A stretch of 64,000 bases of DNA, from assembly GCF_002933295.1 (NCBI RefSeq), contig NZ_PSSW01000001.1, positions 1-64,000 on the forward strand, in the 5' to 3' direction. Under the pieces are notes generated by a model. That model saw nothing but the letters and a program-made list of their open reading frames with translations, was not told the origin of the DNA and did not search any database. Shown piece by piece: positions 1 to 6,719 of the stretch (its first letter is position 1; every line of letters starts with the position of its first letter). The position numbers and the translations under genes are program-made. The DNA is from Marinobacter flavimaris. Lineage in GTDB: Bacteria; Pseudomonadota; Gammaproteobacteria; Pseudomonadales; Oleiphilaceae.

Positions 1-28
1 CCGGCGATTCCGGAAAAACGCCCGAAAT

Positions 29-122
29 CGGTCACGATAAAACGGAATGAGCGGTCACGATCGCCCGGAACAGGCGGTCACGTTCAAACGGAATGGGTGG
101 TCACGATGGGCCGGAATATGCA
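29..122. mobile_element. Terminal repeats of an IS21-like element (one end only)
   Basis: The hexamer GTCACG occurs at 31, 54, 77 and 100, an exact 23-bp period, and each copy is followed about 8-10 bases later by CGGAA. The block ends with GGAATATGCA at about 113-122, just before lspA. Multiple direct repeats at the ends, a terminal CA, and this GGTCACG/CGGAAT word set are what I know of IS21-family ends, where the IstA transposase binds. The transposase genes would lie to the left, outside the window. The family assignment is from memory of such ends, not from a search. Confidence 0.6.
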
Positions 123-154
123 CCAGGCGCATCCTGGCGCTTAAGGGTTAAATA

Positions 155-667
155 ATGTCCATCGTTGCCAAAAAACACTTGCCGTATGGCCTGCTGGCGA
201 TTTCGGGCCTGATTGCGGCGTCTGATCAGGTTGTAAAATGGCTGGTCCAGCAGTCAATGGCGTATGGCGAGTCGATTCCGGTGACCCCGTTCTTTAACTG
301 GGTGCATGTCTGGAACACCGGCGCCGCATTCAGCCTGTTTGCCGATGGCGGAGGTTGGCAGCGATACTTTCTTATCACAGTCGCGGTAGTTGTCTCGATT
401 GTACTGATCGGGCTGATTGTTCAGTGCCGCCGCAGGGGAGAAGCCATCGCGTACAGCCTTATTCTTGGCGGTGCCATGGGCAACCTGATTGACCGTATAT
501 TTCGTGGCTATGTTGTGGATTCCTTTGATGTCTATTGGCAATCCTGGCACTGGCCAGCCTTTAACCTTGCCGATATCGCCATTGTGCTGGGCACCGTGCT
601 TTTCCTCTATGTCAGTTTCATACCCGAAAAATCGGGCACGAACGTCGAGCTCGATGGATCAGGCTAA
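155..667 (+). CDS. lspA: Lipoprotein signal peptidase II
   Basis: Inner-membrane aspartyl protease that cleaves the signal peptide from prolipoproteins after lipidation. The 170-residue length is normal. Four hydrophobic segments are visible (about 10-30, 68-90, 97-112, 138-156). The family blocks WNTGAAFSLF (53-62), GNLIDR (109-114) and FNLAD (136-140) are intact; D113 and D140 are the expected catalytic pair. An AAGGG lies a few bases before the ATG. It begins only 32 bp after the IS21-like end and is not next to ileS, where the housekeeping lspA normally sits, so I infer a second, island-borne copy. Such copies are often found with metal-resistance genes, but none remains here. Confidence 0.9.
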   Translation: MSIVAKKHLPYGLLAISGLIAASDQVVKWLVQQSMAYGESIPVTPFFNWVHVWNTGAAFSLFADGGGWQRYFLITVAVVVSIVLIGLIVQCRRRGEAIAYSLILGGAMGNLIDRIFRGYVVDSFDVYWQSWHWPAFNLADIAIVLGTVLFLYVSFIPEKSGTNVELDGSG

Positions 668-766
668 AAAACATCTGACAAACGCCTTGACCTTAAAGTT
701 GACTTTAAGGATACCGTCTGTACTGACAAACCGAGAACGACAGCCAAAGCAAAGGAGAATGAAACG

Positions 767-1404
767 ATGACATTGCAACTTGGAGAAACCGCTCCCGATT
801 TCACCGTCGCATCCACCGAGGGAAACATTCAGTTTCATGAGTGGCTGGGAGACGACTGGGCCGTGCTGTTTTCACACCCCGCCGACTACACCCCGTCTGT
901 ACCACAGAGCTCGGTGCCTTCGCGAAGCGTAAGGACGAGTTCGCCAGTCGCGGTGTGAAGCTGATCGGGGTATCTGTCGACCCGCTCGACTCTCATAACG
1001 ACTGGGTGAAGGATATCGAGAAAACCCAGGGCACCGGGCTCAATTTTCCCCTGCTGGCAGACAAGGATCAGGTGGTTGCCGACCTGTACGGAATGATCCA
1101 TCCAAAAGCCGACCCCAAGGTGACTGTTCGAACGGTATTTATTATCGATTCCGCGAAGAAAATCCGTCTGATGCTGACGTATCCCCCTAGTACCGGGCGC
1201 AATCTGGACGAGATCCTGCGCGTCATTGATTCGCTCCAGCTGACCGACAACCACAAAGTGGCCACGCCGGTGGACTGGAAGAATGGCGAGGATGTGATCA
1301 TCGTTCCGTCGCTCTCCAACGAAGAGGCCAAAGAGCGTTTCCCTGACGGATGGGATGAGCAGACACCGTATCTGCGCGTTACCCGCCAACCTGGTCGGAA
1401 GTAA
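767..1404 (+). pseudogene. 1-Cys peroxiredoxin (AhpC/TSA, Prx6 type), frameshifted
   Basis: The first frame (767-958) reads an intact peroxiredoxin N-terminus up to HPADYTP and then goes out of frame. The second frame resumes with VCTTELG and runs in register to the stop at 1404, including the C-terminal Prx6-type domain. Restoring one G next to position 895 would give one continuous protein of about 212 residues, the usual length, with peroxidatic Cys45 in PVCTTELG. The loss therefore falls at the active site. A strong Shine-Dalgarno (AAGGAG, 752-757) precedes the ATG. Intact, it would reduce peroxides in the cytoplasm. A sequencing error is the alternative, since GG to G is a common one. 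Confidence 0.85.
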
Positions 1405-1411
1405 CAGGGAG

Positions 1412-1443
1412 TTCGTCAGCCAGCCGGGCGGCTGGCTGACGAA
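1412..1443. terminator. Perfect hairpin after the peroxiredoxin gene
   Basis: A 14-bp perfect stem (1412-1425 pairing with 1430-1443) with a GGGC loop begins eight bases after the peroxiredoxin stop codon. There is no T-run after it on either strand, so it is a hairpin-type terminator or mRNA-stabilising structure rather than a textbook intrinsic terminator. Confidence 0.5.
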
Positions 1444-1512
1444 GCGATACCTGAGAACCCCTCACCGATAGGTTCGGTCATCGCCGAACCCTTAACCGAA
1501 CACGGCCCCGAA

Positions 1513-1878
1513 ATGCTTACCCTGACAATCCCTGAAGTTGGTCTCTTCGCGTTGTTGATTGCACTTTGCCTGTCGCTGCTTCAGGCGACCGTGCCCTTGC
1601 TGGGAGCCGCCACCCGGCGCCCGTTGTGGATGGCATTTGCAGAGCCTATGGCATGGGGGCAATTTGTTTTTCTACTGATTTCTTATGCCAGCCTGACCGC
1701 CAGTTTTCTTCTGGATGATTTCAGCGTGGATTATGTGGCCCGTAATTCCAACTCGATGCTGCCATGGTACTACAAGTTCACCGCCGTCTGGGGCTCTCAT
1801 GAAGGCTCGGTGCTGTTATGGAGTCTGATTCTCAGTGGCTGGGGCTTTGCCGTCAGTCTGTTTTCCCGCCAGTTGCCA
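1513..1878 (+). pseudogene. ccmF: CcmF cytochrome c heme lyase, N-terminal fragment
   Basis: About 122 residues match the start of CcmF, the membrane protein that attaches heme to apocytochrome c. The sequence has membrane segments plus the landmark WGSHEGSVLLW followed by SGWGFAVSLFSRQLP. Full CcmF is about 650 residues; homology stops at about 1878, where the reading passes into transposase-derived sequence, and the frame closes at 1941. At least 500 residues are missing, so this copy cannot work. No other ccm gene is nearby. The exact break point within a few bases of 1878 is an estimate. Confidence 0.8.
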
Positions 1879-2470
1879 CGGGATATCCCGAGACCCGCAT
1901 CCTGCTGCGTGGTGATGCTCATTTCGCCAACGTGGAATTGATGCAACTGGCGCTCGACGATCCGTACACCGATTTTCTGTTCGGCCTGGCCGGCAACAGC
2001 CGTCTGAAAAAACTGGCCGAGCCACACCTGCAATCCACCCGGCGGCTGCACGATACCCGCTGCCATAACGCTCGCCTCGCGGAACAGGCCCCGCCGCAAC
2101 GCTCGCGCACCTTCCACGAGATCGATTATCAGGCCCGTTCCTGGCCACAGGCGTTTCGCACTGTCCTGAAAGCCGAAACCATGGCCCTCGGCGATAACCC
2201 CCGCTTCGTCGTCACCTCCCTGGAAGAGTCAACCCCGGAAATACTGTACGCCGAGCTGTATTGCGCGCCGAACTGTTGCAAGGCACCGAGTTGTCTCAGG
2301 CCCAGCCCTCGACGGTCATCATCAAGCTGTTCAAGCTGGCCGTACGGGTGGTGCAGTACAAAGACCGCATCAAGCTCCACCTGCCAGGTAGCTGCCCGGT
2401 CAAGGCCCTTCTGCACACAGTCACCGAACGGTTATATCGCCTGCCTCGGCCCAGGTTAAACACCGGCTGA
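1879..2470 (+). pseudogene. IS1380-family transposase remnant (C-terminal part, deleted and frameshifted)
   Basis: From about 1879 to 2258 one frame gives PETRILLRGDAHFANVELM and later NPRFVVTSLE, the DDE-transposase pattern of IS1380 relatives, ending at AELYC. A different frame then gives RAELLQGTELSQA and a C-terminal block containing VIIKLFKLAVRVVQYK, ending at 2470. The usual residues between AELYC and RAELL (roughly 30-40, including the second half of the catalytic core) are absent; the join lies in a GCGC-rich spot, consistent with a deletion between short repeats. The N-terminal half and the left inverted repeat are also gone at the ccmF junction. The element cannot transpose by itself. 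Confidence 0.75.
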
Positions 2471-3026
2471 GCCGCTGTCGGCGCTCACCTCCATCTCGGG
2501 CTCGGGAGGCCTTCCCTCGCCCGGACGCTGGAATTGATCAAATAATAAACACTTAAGGCCGGTGACTGGATGACATCAGAGCGACATTGGCGCGCATACT
2601 ACACTAATAATTCTCATATCTGGGCGTAATGGGCTAACCGAGAAAATTTCGTGGCTGCTGCTTGGGGTGTTTATGAAATGTTCGGGTTAGATGCGTAACT
2701 AGACTCCTTGGTTCCTGGATGCCGCAGACGCTGTCAGCTCCAGTCGAGGATCACCCTGGGGTTTCGATCAGGTTTCTCCAGTCGTAAACAAAAGCGAACG
2801 TTCGAGTGAGGGATTTACGTCAGAGCCTCCAAGCAAATCACAGCCATTTCATCCAGTATGATTGGCGGAGCAAATTGCAGACGCTGAATGATTACGTGGC
2901 AGAGATGACCATGCTCGGCTAAGCTCCTGTTTTATCGATTTAAGTGCAGCGTTATTGATGTTTCAAAGTCAGTAATAGTGACACAGTCAAATTTCTGCAA
3001 TGATAAAGCGCGCTGCCTAATTGCTG
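2471..3026. other. Gene-free stretch between the transposase remnant and vapC
   Basis: No convincing ORF on either strand. The sequence is more AT-rich than the flanking chromosome. It probably contains the 3' non-coding end of the IS1380-like element and unrelated debris. I could not identify a paired inverted repeat because the left end of the element is deleted, and I see no clear attC site on the left side of vapBC. Confidence 0.5.
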
Positions 3027-3428
3027 TTATGTTTCTCTCAGAGCAGGCTCAAGTCCAAGGTGATCAACAAAGGGGATGAAGTCGCGATCCAAAAACAGCA
3101 GGGGCAACTCTTTTTCTATACAGAATGTCGCGATGATCACGTCGGCAGTTTTTCTGATCGTGATGCCTTTTTTTCGTAGTGCCCGATAGTTGTCGGCGCA
3201 CTTAATTGCCATTTCTTTGCCAAACATTTCATACTGATCCAGAGCGAGCAGGCTTTGCTTGGTTTGGCGATACTGTTTGTCGTTGCGGATGCCTTGGAGG
3301 ATTTCCAAAAATATGAGGTCTCCAATAGCAACCGAACCTTGAACTATCGAGGCATCCAGCAGATCAGTTTGCGGGTTGTCGACCCCATTGAAATAGTCGA
3401 TCCAGACGCTGGTGTCTACCAGGATCAT
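3027..3428 (-). CDS. vapC: VapC-family PIN-domain toxin (ribonuclease)
   Basis: A 133-residue PIN-domain protein beginning MILVDTSVWIDYF, with the acidic residues expected of the Mg-dependent RNase site: D4, an E in FLEILQGIR, a D in TADVIIATF and D in FLDRDF. VapC toxins cleave tRNA or rRNA and are held inactive by VapB. The longer frame start at 3464 is rejected because the ATG at 3426-3428 overlaps the vapB stop as ATGA, the usual coupling. On the minus strand inside a probable integron cassette. The RNA target cannot be told from sequence. Confidence 0.88.
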   Translation of the reverse strand: MILVDTSVWIDYFNGVDNPQTDLLDASIVQGSVAIGDLIFLEILQGIRNDKQYRQTKQSLLALDQYEMFGKEMAIKCADNYRALRKKGITIRKTADVIIATFCIEKELPLLFLDRDFIPFVDHLGLEPALRET

Positions 3429-3619
3429 CGGGCAGCTCGCATTTCGCCCAAATCGCCTTCCCACTTGATCTTGCCACGTAACTTTCGAATTTCCTGCTGC
3501 TTGCTAAGCTGGACTAGAAGTCTAAGGCCTTGCTCGACGGCCTCTTTTTTGGTTTCGTAACCGGAGGCTTTGAGGGCTTCGGCCATTAACTGGTCGTCAA
3601 TGACTATGTTAGTTCTCAT
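3425..3619 (-). CDS. vapB: VapB-family antitoxin
   Basis: A 64-residue protein starting MRTNIVIDDQLMAEALKASG, the ribbon-helix-helix pattern of type II antitoxins (VapB, DUF2191-like). The C-terminal half (KLRGKIKWEGDL) is the kind of segment that wraps around a PIN toxin, with a tryptophan. It overlaps vapC by four bases. A start at 3658 is possible in frame but would place the start inside the inverted repeat that looks like the operator, so I chose 3619. The VapBC complex normally represses its own promoter. Confidence 0.85.
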   Translation of the reverse strand: MRTNIVIDDQLMAEALKASGYETKKEAVEQGLRLLVQLSKQQEIRKLRGKIKWEGDLGEMRAAR

Positions 3620-3629
3620 GATGCACCTA

Positions 3630-3657
3630 TGTGTATGCTTTTCGACTTTTATACACA
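3630..3657 (-). promoter_or_regulatory. Candidate VapB operator (inverted repeat)
   Basis: TGTGTAT (3630-3636) and ATACACA (3651-3657) are perfect inverted arms with a 14-base spacer, centred 24 bp upstream of the vapB ATG. Centre-to-centre distance is 21 bp, two helical turns, as expected for two RHH dimers. The function is inferred. Confidence 0.55.
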
Positions 3658-3679
3658 ATCTAGCATCTCAAGGAGAACA

Positions 3680-3755
3680 TAACAATCGGCTGCACAGCGA
3701 CCGATTTTCCGCCGCCTCCGCGGCTACAAACCGGCGCGTGAGCCGGGCGTTGTAA
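3680..3755 (+). other. Integron attC recombination site
   Basis: Begins TAACAA and ends GGGCGTTG, the outer R-box layout of attC, with the crossover expected between G3749 and T3750. The arms pair: CGGCT (3687-3691) and CAC (3693-3695) with GTGAGCCG (3738-3745), leaving G3692 as a single extrahelical base, which is the hallmark of folded attC sites. GCG (3697-3699) pairs with CGC (3735-3737) and CCG (3701-3703) with CGG (3732-3734). The R' box is GTTGTAA, not a perfect GTTRRRY. In this orientation the site belongs to the cassette carrying vapBC in reverse. Confidence 0.75.
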
Positions 3756-3770
3756 AGGAAATACCCGTCC

Positions 3771-4004
3771 ATGAGAGATAGAGTAAGACTTAATCCGGGT
3801 GAAGAACTGAAACTCGAGGGCAGCAGAACTAAAGGACCTTTGGGTGAAACAGAAATCGACACATACTCCGTCATCAACAAGGCAGGAGAAGTCGTAGGTT
3901 CAGTTGTGCACTCCGATCACACAGCCATCAAAGGCTTTAAAAGAACGCAAACACTTGTCCAGAAAGATGCTGAAGGCAGTGTTTTGGTAGATAAGCGATG
4001 GTGA
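3771..4004 (+). CDS. Small hypothetical protein, integron-cassette ORF
   Basis: A 77-residue soluble, charged protein with no membrane segment or motif I recognise. It starts 21 bp after the attC crossover point and ends 57 bp before a second attC-like half, the tight spacing typical of cassette genes. It contains VINKAGEVVGSVVHSDHTA, which suggests a small beta-rich domain. A purine-rich GGAAA precedes the ATG by 8-9 bases. Base composition is more AT-rich than the genes from 4132 onward. No function can be assigned. Confidence 0.6.
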   Translation: MRDRVRLNPGEELKLEGSRTKGPLGETEIDTYSVINKAGEVVGSVVHSDHTAIKGFKRTQTLVQKDAEGSVLVDKRW

Positions 4005-4061
4005 TCTCAAATTTCGACCAGGTTTGGGCGACATGACCAATGGATATTGAATCTCTGACGC

Positions 4062-4087
4062 GCCTAACCCACAATCATGTCCAGCGA
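4062..4087 (+). other. Truncated attC-like half-site
   Basis: GCCTAAC (4062-4068) matches the RYYYAAC R-box consensus exactly, followed by CCACAATCATGTCCAGCG, which resembles the left arm of a family of attC sites. No matching right arm or GTTRRRY box follows before the crotonase gene at 4132. I read it as the left half of the attC that ended the 77-residue ORF cassette, with the rest lost. Confidence 0.45.
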
Positions 4088-4131
4088 AGTAAACAAACGC
4101 TCACTTTAATTGCGGTAGAGAGGTAGAACAG

Positions 4132-4830
4132 GTGACTGAGCTGGTTAGTTATGAATTGAAAGATGGTGTAGCAACGATTGCCATCAGCAATGGCAAGGCC
4201 AACGCCCTGAGCCAGGAAGTGTTCGAGGGGCTCAACGCGGCGCTGGATCGGGCGGAGCAGGGCAAGGCGGTTGTGATTCTGACCGGCCAGCCAGGCGTGT
4301 TCTCTGCCGGGTACGACTTGAAAGAAATGCAGAAGGGGCCGAAAGAAGCAGCCGCGCTGGTAAAAACCGGCTCCAGCTTTACCCGGCGTCTGGCCGCATT
4401 CCCGTTGCCGATTATTGGTGCCTGTAGCGGCCATGCCATTGCCAAGGGCGCGTTCATTCTGCTGTCAGTGGATCACCGCATTGGTATTGAGGGGCCCTTC
4501 AAGCTTGGCTTGAACGAGGTGGCAATCGGCATGACCATGCACCACGCCGGGATTGAAATTGCCCGCCATCGACTGGCGCCCGCCCACTTTTACCGTTCGG
4601 TCGTGAACGCTGAGATATACAACCCGGAAGGGGCAGTAGAGGCGGGGTTCCTGGATGAGGTGGTTGCCCAGGACAAGCTGGTTGAGCGGGCCACCGAGCT
4701 GGCGCAGCATTTCAAAACCCTGAACATGCGCGCCCATCGTGAAACCAAGCTGAAGGCCAAAGCGGACTATCTGGCGCTGCTGGATCGTTGCATCGAGCAG
4801 GATGCCGAGCACCTTGGCCTGAACGGCTAG
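4132..4830 (+). CDS. Crotonase-family enoyl-CoA hydratase/isomerase
   Basis: A 232-residue crotonase-fold protein starting at GTG. The oxyanion-hole segments are VFSAGYDLKEM (about 61-71) and ACSGHAIAKGAFILL (about 97-111). The catalytic Glu pair of true hydratases is not clearly present: the second region reads LNEVAIGMTMHHAG, so one glutamate at most. It may therefore be an isomerase or another crotonase rather than a general hydratase. It stands alone after the integron remnant and is convergent with the LemA-fusion gene, two bases away. It could in principle supply the hydratase step missing from the phenylacetate cluster, but nothing here shows that. Confidence 0.85.
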   Translation: MTELVSYELKDGVATIAISNGKANALSQEVFEGLNAALDRAEQGKAVVILTGQPGVFSAGYDLKEMQKGPKEAAALVKTGSSFTRRLAAFPLPIIGACSGHAIAKGAFILLSVDHRIGIEGPFKLGLNEVAIGMTMHHAGIEIARHRLAPAHFYRSVVNAEIYNPEGAVEAGFLDEVVAQDKLVERATELAQHFKTLNMRAHRETKLKAKADYLALLDRCIEQDAEHLGLNG

Positions 4831-4831
4831 C

Positions 4832-6469
4832 TCACGTTTCCGAACTGAACTGCGGTGCTTCGCGGAAACGGAACAGTTTTGCCAGGATCACGTCAGGGAA
4901 AGACTGGATCCGGGTGTTGTAGATCATGGCGCTCTCGGTGTAGCTGTTTCGCAAGAGCGAAAGGTAGTTTTCCGTCTCTGCCATGATCGACATGAACTTC
5001 TGAATGTCCTCATTGTTCTTCAGGTCCGGATATCCCTCGATCCGGGCCTGGAGGGCATTGGTTACGTTCTGTTCAAACTGGATAAGCTTGTCGGCCTGGC
5101 CCTTCGAACTCATCTCGACAGGGTCCGCACTGCGTAGCTGGGCAATGGCTTTCAGCAGCTGTTTTTCGTGGGCCAGAGACGCCTTTACGATTTTCTCCAG
5201 GTTGGGCCACAGCTCATGGCGTTGCTGGAGAATGGTGTCGATATTGGCCGATGCCCGCAAAGCCCCTTGCCCCCGATCCAGGCCGGCAAAACCCAGGCAG
5301 TAGACGTTCACGAAGGTTTCGAGAAAGCGGACGGTGTAACGCCTGTCGCCCCGGCGCTCCGAATGGTACTGCGGGTATTCGATCTTCGCACCGTCTGGCT
5401 GGACGAGAACCTTTCCCTCGCTGTCCTCCAGCCAGAAAGGCGCTAGTTCTTCCCGATGCTCAATAACCCGCCATTTTTCGTTTTTTCCGGAACCCCGCTT
5501 TTCTTCAACCTTGTAGTCGAAGGCCACGCATTTCTCGTTTTTTAGTGGATCCCTGAGCGGGGGATGGTCTTCATCGACATCCACAATTGCCTTGAGCTCC
5601 GAGACGCCAAAACTGAGTCCCCGGGTGCTGCTGGTAGGTACCGCTTCGATCAGGCGCTTGAACTTGACGGTCCGGATCGACAACCACAAGAGCAACAGGG
5701 CAGCAATAATGCTGGCTGCGGCGAGTCGGCGGCTGGTCCAGGCGTGCTGGTATCGGCCCTCATACAAATCGGCGATGGCAGACCATTCCTGACGGAGCTT
5801 GTTGATGCCAAGCACCGAGAGCGTACCGGACACCGCAATGGCCATTACCAGAACATAGACCCAGAACCGGTGAACTTTGATCAACGGAAGGGACAGCGCG
5901 ATACCCAGAGCCAGAAAGCCAGTTGCGATGGAAATGCGGATGGCTGCCTCGAAGAACCGGTCGCCACTGTCCACGGTCAGCGTGTTCCGGGAAACCATGG
6001 CCGGAAGGCTGAAGTCTTCGAGGCCATAAAAGGTAACTGCCCCGATTTCGCTGCTGTACTGGCCGATTACCCGCGCCGTGTGTCCGGGAATGAGCGCCCA
6101 CTCCGAGTAGATTCTGCGGCCGGACTGATTGCGATAGGTTCGCTCCAGATTCCATTCGACCTCTTCCAGATCGCTGCCCGGAGCTACAATGACTGAGCCG
6201 GTCTGGTCCCTGAGCTGGAAGTCGCCGCCGCGGGCGCCGGAATCCAGGGTGCGGATACGCAGATCACCGTCGGAGTCGCGATATTCCTCCTCGAGTTTGT
6301 AGCGATAGTAGACCGCCTCGGTGTTGGAATAGGGCGTTTCGAGAGTTCCCAACTGATCCGTGACCTTGCCTGCGATCACATAGGGGCCTGTGGTCAAAGC
6401 GCCGACGGGCATTTCTGGTAGGCGTTCCAGTTGCCGTGCTTCGGTGAGCTGGCTGAGCCCGGTCGTCAT
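4832..6469 (-). CDS. GIDE/BAM-domain and LemA-domain fusion membrane protein
   Basis: A 545-residue protein built of two families normally found separately. Residues about 28-165 form a GIDE (BAM)-like domain, the extramembrane domain of mitochondrial MUL1-type ligases, without any RING finger. Three membrane segments follow (about 171-196, 202-221, 249-266). A second BAM-like domain lies at about 285-395 (CVAFDYKVEE, then PFWLEDSEGKVLVQPDG). The C-terminal 400-545 is LemA: RHELWPNLEKIVKA, YPDLKNNEDIQ, IYNTRIQSFPD. LemA and GIDE genes are often neighbours, so a fusion supports a joint membrane-linked role. The ATG at 6467-6469 is kept as start although its Shine-Dalgarno is weak. Biochemical function is unknown. 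Confidence 0.75.
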   Translation of the reverse strand: MTTGLSQLTEARQLERLPEMPVGALTTGPYVIAGKVTDQLGTLETPYSNTEAVYYRYKLEEEYRDSDGDLRIRTLDSGARGGDFQLRDQTGSVIVAPGSDLEEVEWNLERTYRNQSGRRIYSEWALIPGHTARVIGQYSSEIGAVTFYGLEDFSLPAMVSRNTLTVDSGDRFFEAAIRISIATGFLALGIALSLPLIKVHRFWVYVLVMAIAVSGTLSVLGINKLRQEWSAIADLYEGRYQHAWTSRRLAAASIIAALLLLWLSIRTVKFKRLIEAVPTSSTRGLSFGVSELKAIVDVDEDHPPLRDPLKNEKCVAFDYKVEEKRGSGKNEKWRVIEHREELAPFWLEDSEGKVLVQPDGAKIEYPQYHSERRGDRRYTVRFLETFVNVYCLGFAGLDRGQGALRASANIDTILQQRHELWPNLEKIVKASLAHEKQLLKAIAQLRSADPVEMSSKGQADKLIQFEQNVTNALQARIEGYPDLKNNEDIQKFMSIMAETENYLSLLRNSYTESAMIYNTRIQSFPDVILAKLFRFREAPQFSSET

Positions 6470-6475
6470 CGCATA

Positions 6476-6556
6476 TTAGCTGCCTGCCAGGCAGGCGACT
6501 GCGATAATGGCGGTGATAATCCGGCCGGGAATACTGGCGATATTGAAGCGCCCCAT
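6476..6556 (-). CDS. Possible 26-residue membrane peptide upstream of the LemA fusion
   Basis: A short frame starting MGRFNIASIPG and ending in a hydrophobic run IITAIIAVACLAGS stops seven bases before the start of the LemA-fusion gene. It has a good Shine-Dalgarno (AAGGA about ten bases before the ATG) whereas the larger gene has a weak one, so it could be a translated leader or a small membrane protein coupled to it. The evidence is only the ribosome site and position; it may not be made. Confidence 0.3.
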   Translation of the reverse strand: MGRFNIASIPGRIITAIIAVACLAGS

Positions 6557-6719
6557 GGCGGGAGAGTCCTTGGTCTGCTGGCTTTCAGGGGCAAGAGTAT
6601 AAAGTATCGGGCTTTGTCATTCCCCCGGCCTCACCCGAATTGGGATGGAACGCAAGTTGGCAATGATGGGTGGTTCCTATAACGTTAAAGGCTTTCCTTT
6701 CAGAATTCAGGAGCGCGTT

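Noticed and set aside
29-122. Possible CRISPR-like array (four evenly spaced repeats)
   Set aside because: The period is only 23 bp, the repeat core is six bases and the spacers are partly alike. The pattern and its position fit a transposon end.
2667-2690. Right inverted repeat of the IS1380-like remnant
   Set aside because: The sequence looks suggestive, but the left end is deleted and I cannot pair it.
2882-2962. Possible attC on the left of vapBC (TAAGCTCC... to GCAGCGTTATTG)
   Set aside because: The arms do not pair and the end does not fit GTTRRRY. I could not support a site here.
3255-3560. 101-residue frame antisense to vapBC
   Set aside because: Shadow of the toxin and antitoxin genes; no ribosome site and no known family.
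6645-6719. Upstream ATG for the threonine-aldolase-type gene
   Set aside because: No ribosome site and the extra 25 residues do not look like the family; the GTG at 6720 has AGGAG six bases before it.
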